Assembly (NCBI GenBank): GCA_902607585.1 | Contig: CACLKP010000005.1 | Span: 1-32,921 of the forward strand | DNA length: 32,921 nucleotides | DNA from: an uncultured Pelagibacteraceae bacterium | GTDB lineage: Bacteria; Pseudomonadota; Alphaproteobacteria; Pelagibacterales; Pelagibacteraceae | Direction of reading: 5' to 3' | Shown: piece after piece, positions 31,820 to 32,921 of the stretch | Layout: the number at the start of each line of letters is the position of its first letter | Numbering within the stretch: the stretch's first letter is position 1 | The notes under the pieces: model-generated | Told to the model about the DNA's origin: nothing | Database searches by the model: none | The model's input: only the letters and a program-made list of their open reading frames with translations | Translations under genes and position numbers: made by a program

Positions 31820-32921
31820 TTATAGGTGTCTTTAAATTTACAACCTGTACATATAGCAACTTTTTCTAAATTATCACTTACGTGAAGTTCCCTAACTTTA
31901 TTTATATCTTCTCCATACCAAATTTCATTAAGTTTTTTTGTAATTTGCTTCGGCTGATTTAATTTTTTAGGTAATTTTAAATTCATCATTTCAAAACCTT
32001 TCTTTTTTCTCACAGAGTCTTTTAAAACAGATTTAAAATCCTTATCACCAATTTTTAGCGCAAGATCATCAGCATAACCTACTATATGATTTGAACCCCA
32101 ATCATAACAACACATACTGACTCTTCCATCGTAAGTTATTAATATTCTTTGAAATGGTTGTTCGCATGGTAAACGCCCTTCAGAAACAAAAACTGTATTA
32201 TCTATATCAACCATAACATCAGCATTTTCGTTATAGTTATTTACCTTGCTCTTAATTTTTCCTTTAATATTATCATCTATATCTTTAAGTCTACCTCCTC
32301 TCTCAGAATATTGTTTTACAGAAACATCATCGACTATGTTCTTAAATAGATTAAAAAATTCATCTTTTTCTTTTCTAGTTTCTTGTGTTAAAACCATTTG
32401 TATTTTAGTTCGTGGAAAAACAGAACCCATTTCTTTTTTAATTTTGCTAAAGTTGCTTATATTTTTTATTACTGATTCAAAGTTATTTTTTTTAAATCTT
32501 CCCGGTCTCATTTTTTCATAATTTTTTTTTGACCCCCCATCAAATGAAATAATCATTAGATCAAGTCCAGATGAAATTATCTTTTTGGAAAGTTTTGTAT
32601 CTAATTGTGTTACATTTGTATTAATAATTGTTTCTAATATTCCTCTTGATTTTGCATATGATATGATTTCGGGCAATTCGGGGTTTAATAATGGTTCTCC
32701 TCTCCAATTAAATTTCATGGAAGGTACATTCATTTCGCTAGCTTGATCAATTAATTTAAATGCTAATTTTTTATCCATAATTTTGTCAGGCGTTGCAACA
32801 TATTGTCTATAGCAGAATGGACAAGCTAAATCACAAATTGCAGCAAGCTCAATATCTACACACAAAGGAGTTATTTTCTCTTTTTTTAATTTTTCACCAA
32901 AAAGTTTTTTTTCAAAACATT
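31801..32921 (-). CDS. Radical SAM/SPASM-type protein, 5' end cut by window edge
   Basis: The minus-strand frame is open to the last base, so the true start lies beyond the window; a TTG at 32865 is not needed as start because CFEKKLFGEKLKKEKITPL reads on upstream of it. The [4Fe-4S] motif CxxxCxxC appears in ICDLACPFCYRQY. KFNWRGEPLLNPELP (the GEPLL motif) and IISFDGGSKKNYEKMRPG (the SFDG segment) follow. A C-terminal SPASM-like cysteine set is seen in GRLPCEQPF, MCCYDWG and ICTGCKF. Such proteins in surface-sugar loci modify sugars or peptides by radical chemistry; the substrate is unknown. Its stop overlaps the NeuB-fusion start by 19 bases. Confidence 0.88.
   Translation of the reverse strand, partial: CFEKKLFGEKLKKEKITPLCVDIELAAICDLACPFCYRQYVATPDKIMDKKLAFKLIDQASEMNVPSMKFNWRGEPLLNPELPEIISYAKSRGILETIINTNVTQLDTKLSKKIISSGLDLMIISFDGGSKKNYEKMRPGRFKKNNFESVIKNISNFSKIKKEMGSVFPRTKIQMVLTQETRKEKDEFFNLFKNIVDDVSVKQYSERGGRLKDIDDNIKGKIKSKVNNYNENADVMVDIDNTVFVSEGRLPCEQPFQRILITYDGRVSMCCYDWGSNHIVGYADDLALKIGDKDFKSVLKDSVRKKKGFEMMNLKLPKKLNQPKQITKKLNEIWYGEDINKVRELHVSDNLEKVAICTGCKFKDTYKWKTIS

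Noticed and set aside
32863-32865. TTG as the start of the radical SAM gene
   Set aside because: The frame remains open upstream to the window edge with plausible coding sequence, so the gene is simply cut.
21969-32921. Mobile-element or phage origin of the glycan block
   Set aside because: No transposase, integrase, tRNA or flanking direct repeat was seen; only gene content and composition hint at transfer.

Overview
The window looks like a very A+T-rich, tightly packed genome of a marine alphaproteobacterium, of the SAR11 (Pelagibacterales) or HIMB59/AEGEAN-169 type. This rests on gene content: trimethylamine monooxygenase next to a TMAO importer and a TMAO demethylase, a plant/alphaproteobacterial-type glutamate-cysteine ligase, and Methylobacterium-like malyl-CoA lyase and malate thiokinase. 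It also rests on style: short or negative intergenic distances, oligo-A/T tracts and Lys/Asn/Ile-rich proteins. No rRNA, tRNA, insertion sequence, CRISPR array or integrase was seen. The exact lineage is inference.

Layout. (1) 1-3905, thiol chemistry: gshB (cut by the left edge) and gshA on the minus strand, then two class I glutamine-amidotransferase-fold proteins transcribed head to head from starts only 8 bp apart, then a Bcp-type peroxiredoxin. (2) 3902-5101: an iron-containing alcohol dehydrogenase, divergent from (3). (3) 5180-14365, TMA/TMAO use: tmm makes TMAO from TMA; tmoX/tmoV/tmoW import TMAO; tdm splits TMAO to dimethylamine and formaldehyde. Two unexplained genes (a MORN-repeat protein and a membrane-anchored protein) sit inside the importer block, and a 52-residue membrane protein follows it. 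tmoX and tdm diverge from a compact control region with back-to-back promoters and a perfect inverted repeat. (4) 14379-14729: a small, possibly winged-helix protein. (5) 14834-21764, serine-cycle module on the plus strand: malyl-CoA lyase, both malate thiokinase subunits, PEP carboxylase and a DUF1015 protein, nearly without gaps.

Together (3) and (5) read as one C1 locus. Formaldehyde released by Tdm, probably passed to tetrahydrofolate by its GcvT-like half, could enter the serine cycle. The cycle's PEP-to-malate-to-malyl-CoA-to-glyoxylate plus acetyl-CoA leg is encoded directly downstream. Serine hydroxymethyltransferase, serine-glyoxylate aminotransferase, hydroxypyruvate reductase and glycerate kinase are not in this window.

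(6) 21852-32921, a minus-strand surface-glycan block: a small membrane ORF, asparagine synthase, an SGNH hydrolase, a surface-polysaccharide protein, a short NeuB-like protein, a glycosyltransferase 2/CMP-sugar-synthetase fusion, an NAD-dependent epimerase, a CMP-sialic-acid-synthetase-like protein, a NeuB-SAF-SpsF fusion, and a radical SAM protein cut by the right edge. It looks like a nonulosonic-acid (sialic-acid-like) pathway with unusual domain fusions, in a region resembling a SAR11 hypervariable surface island. No intergenic stretch exceeds 300 bases. The longest, 21765-21968, holds a possible gene remnant and the small ORF.
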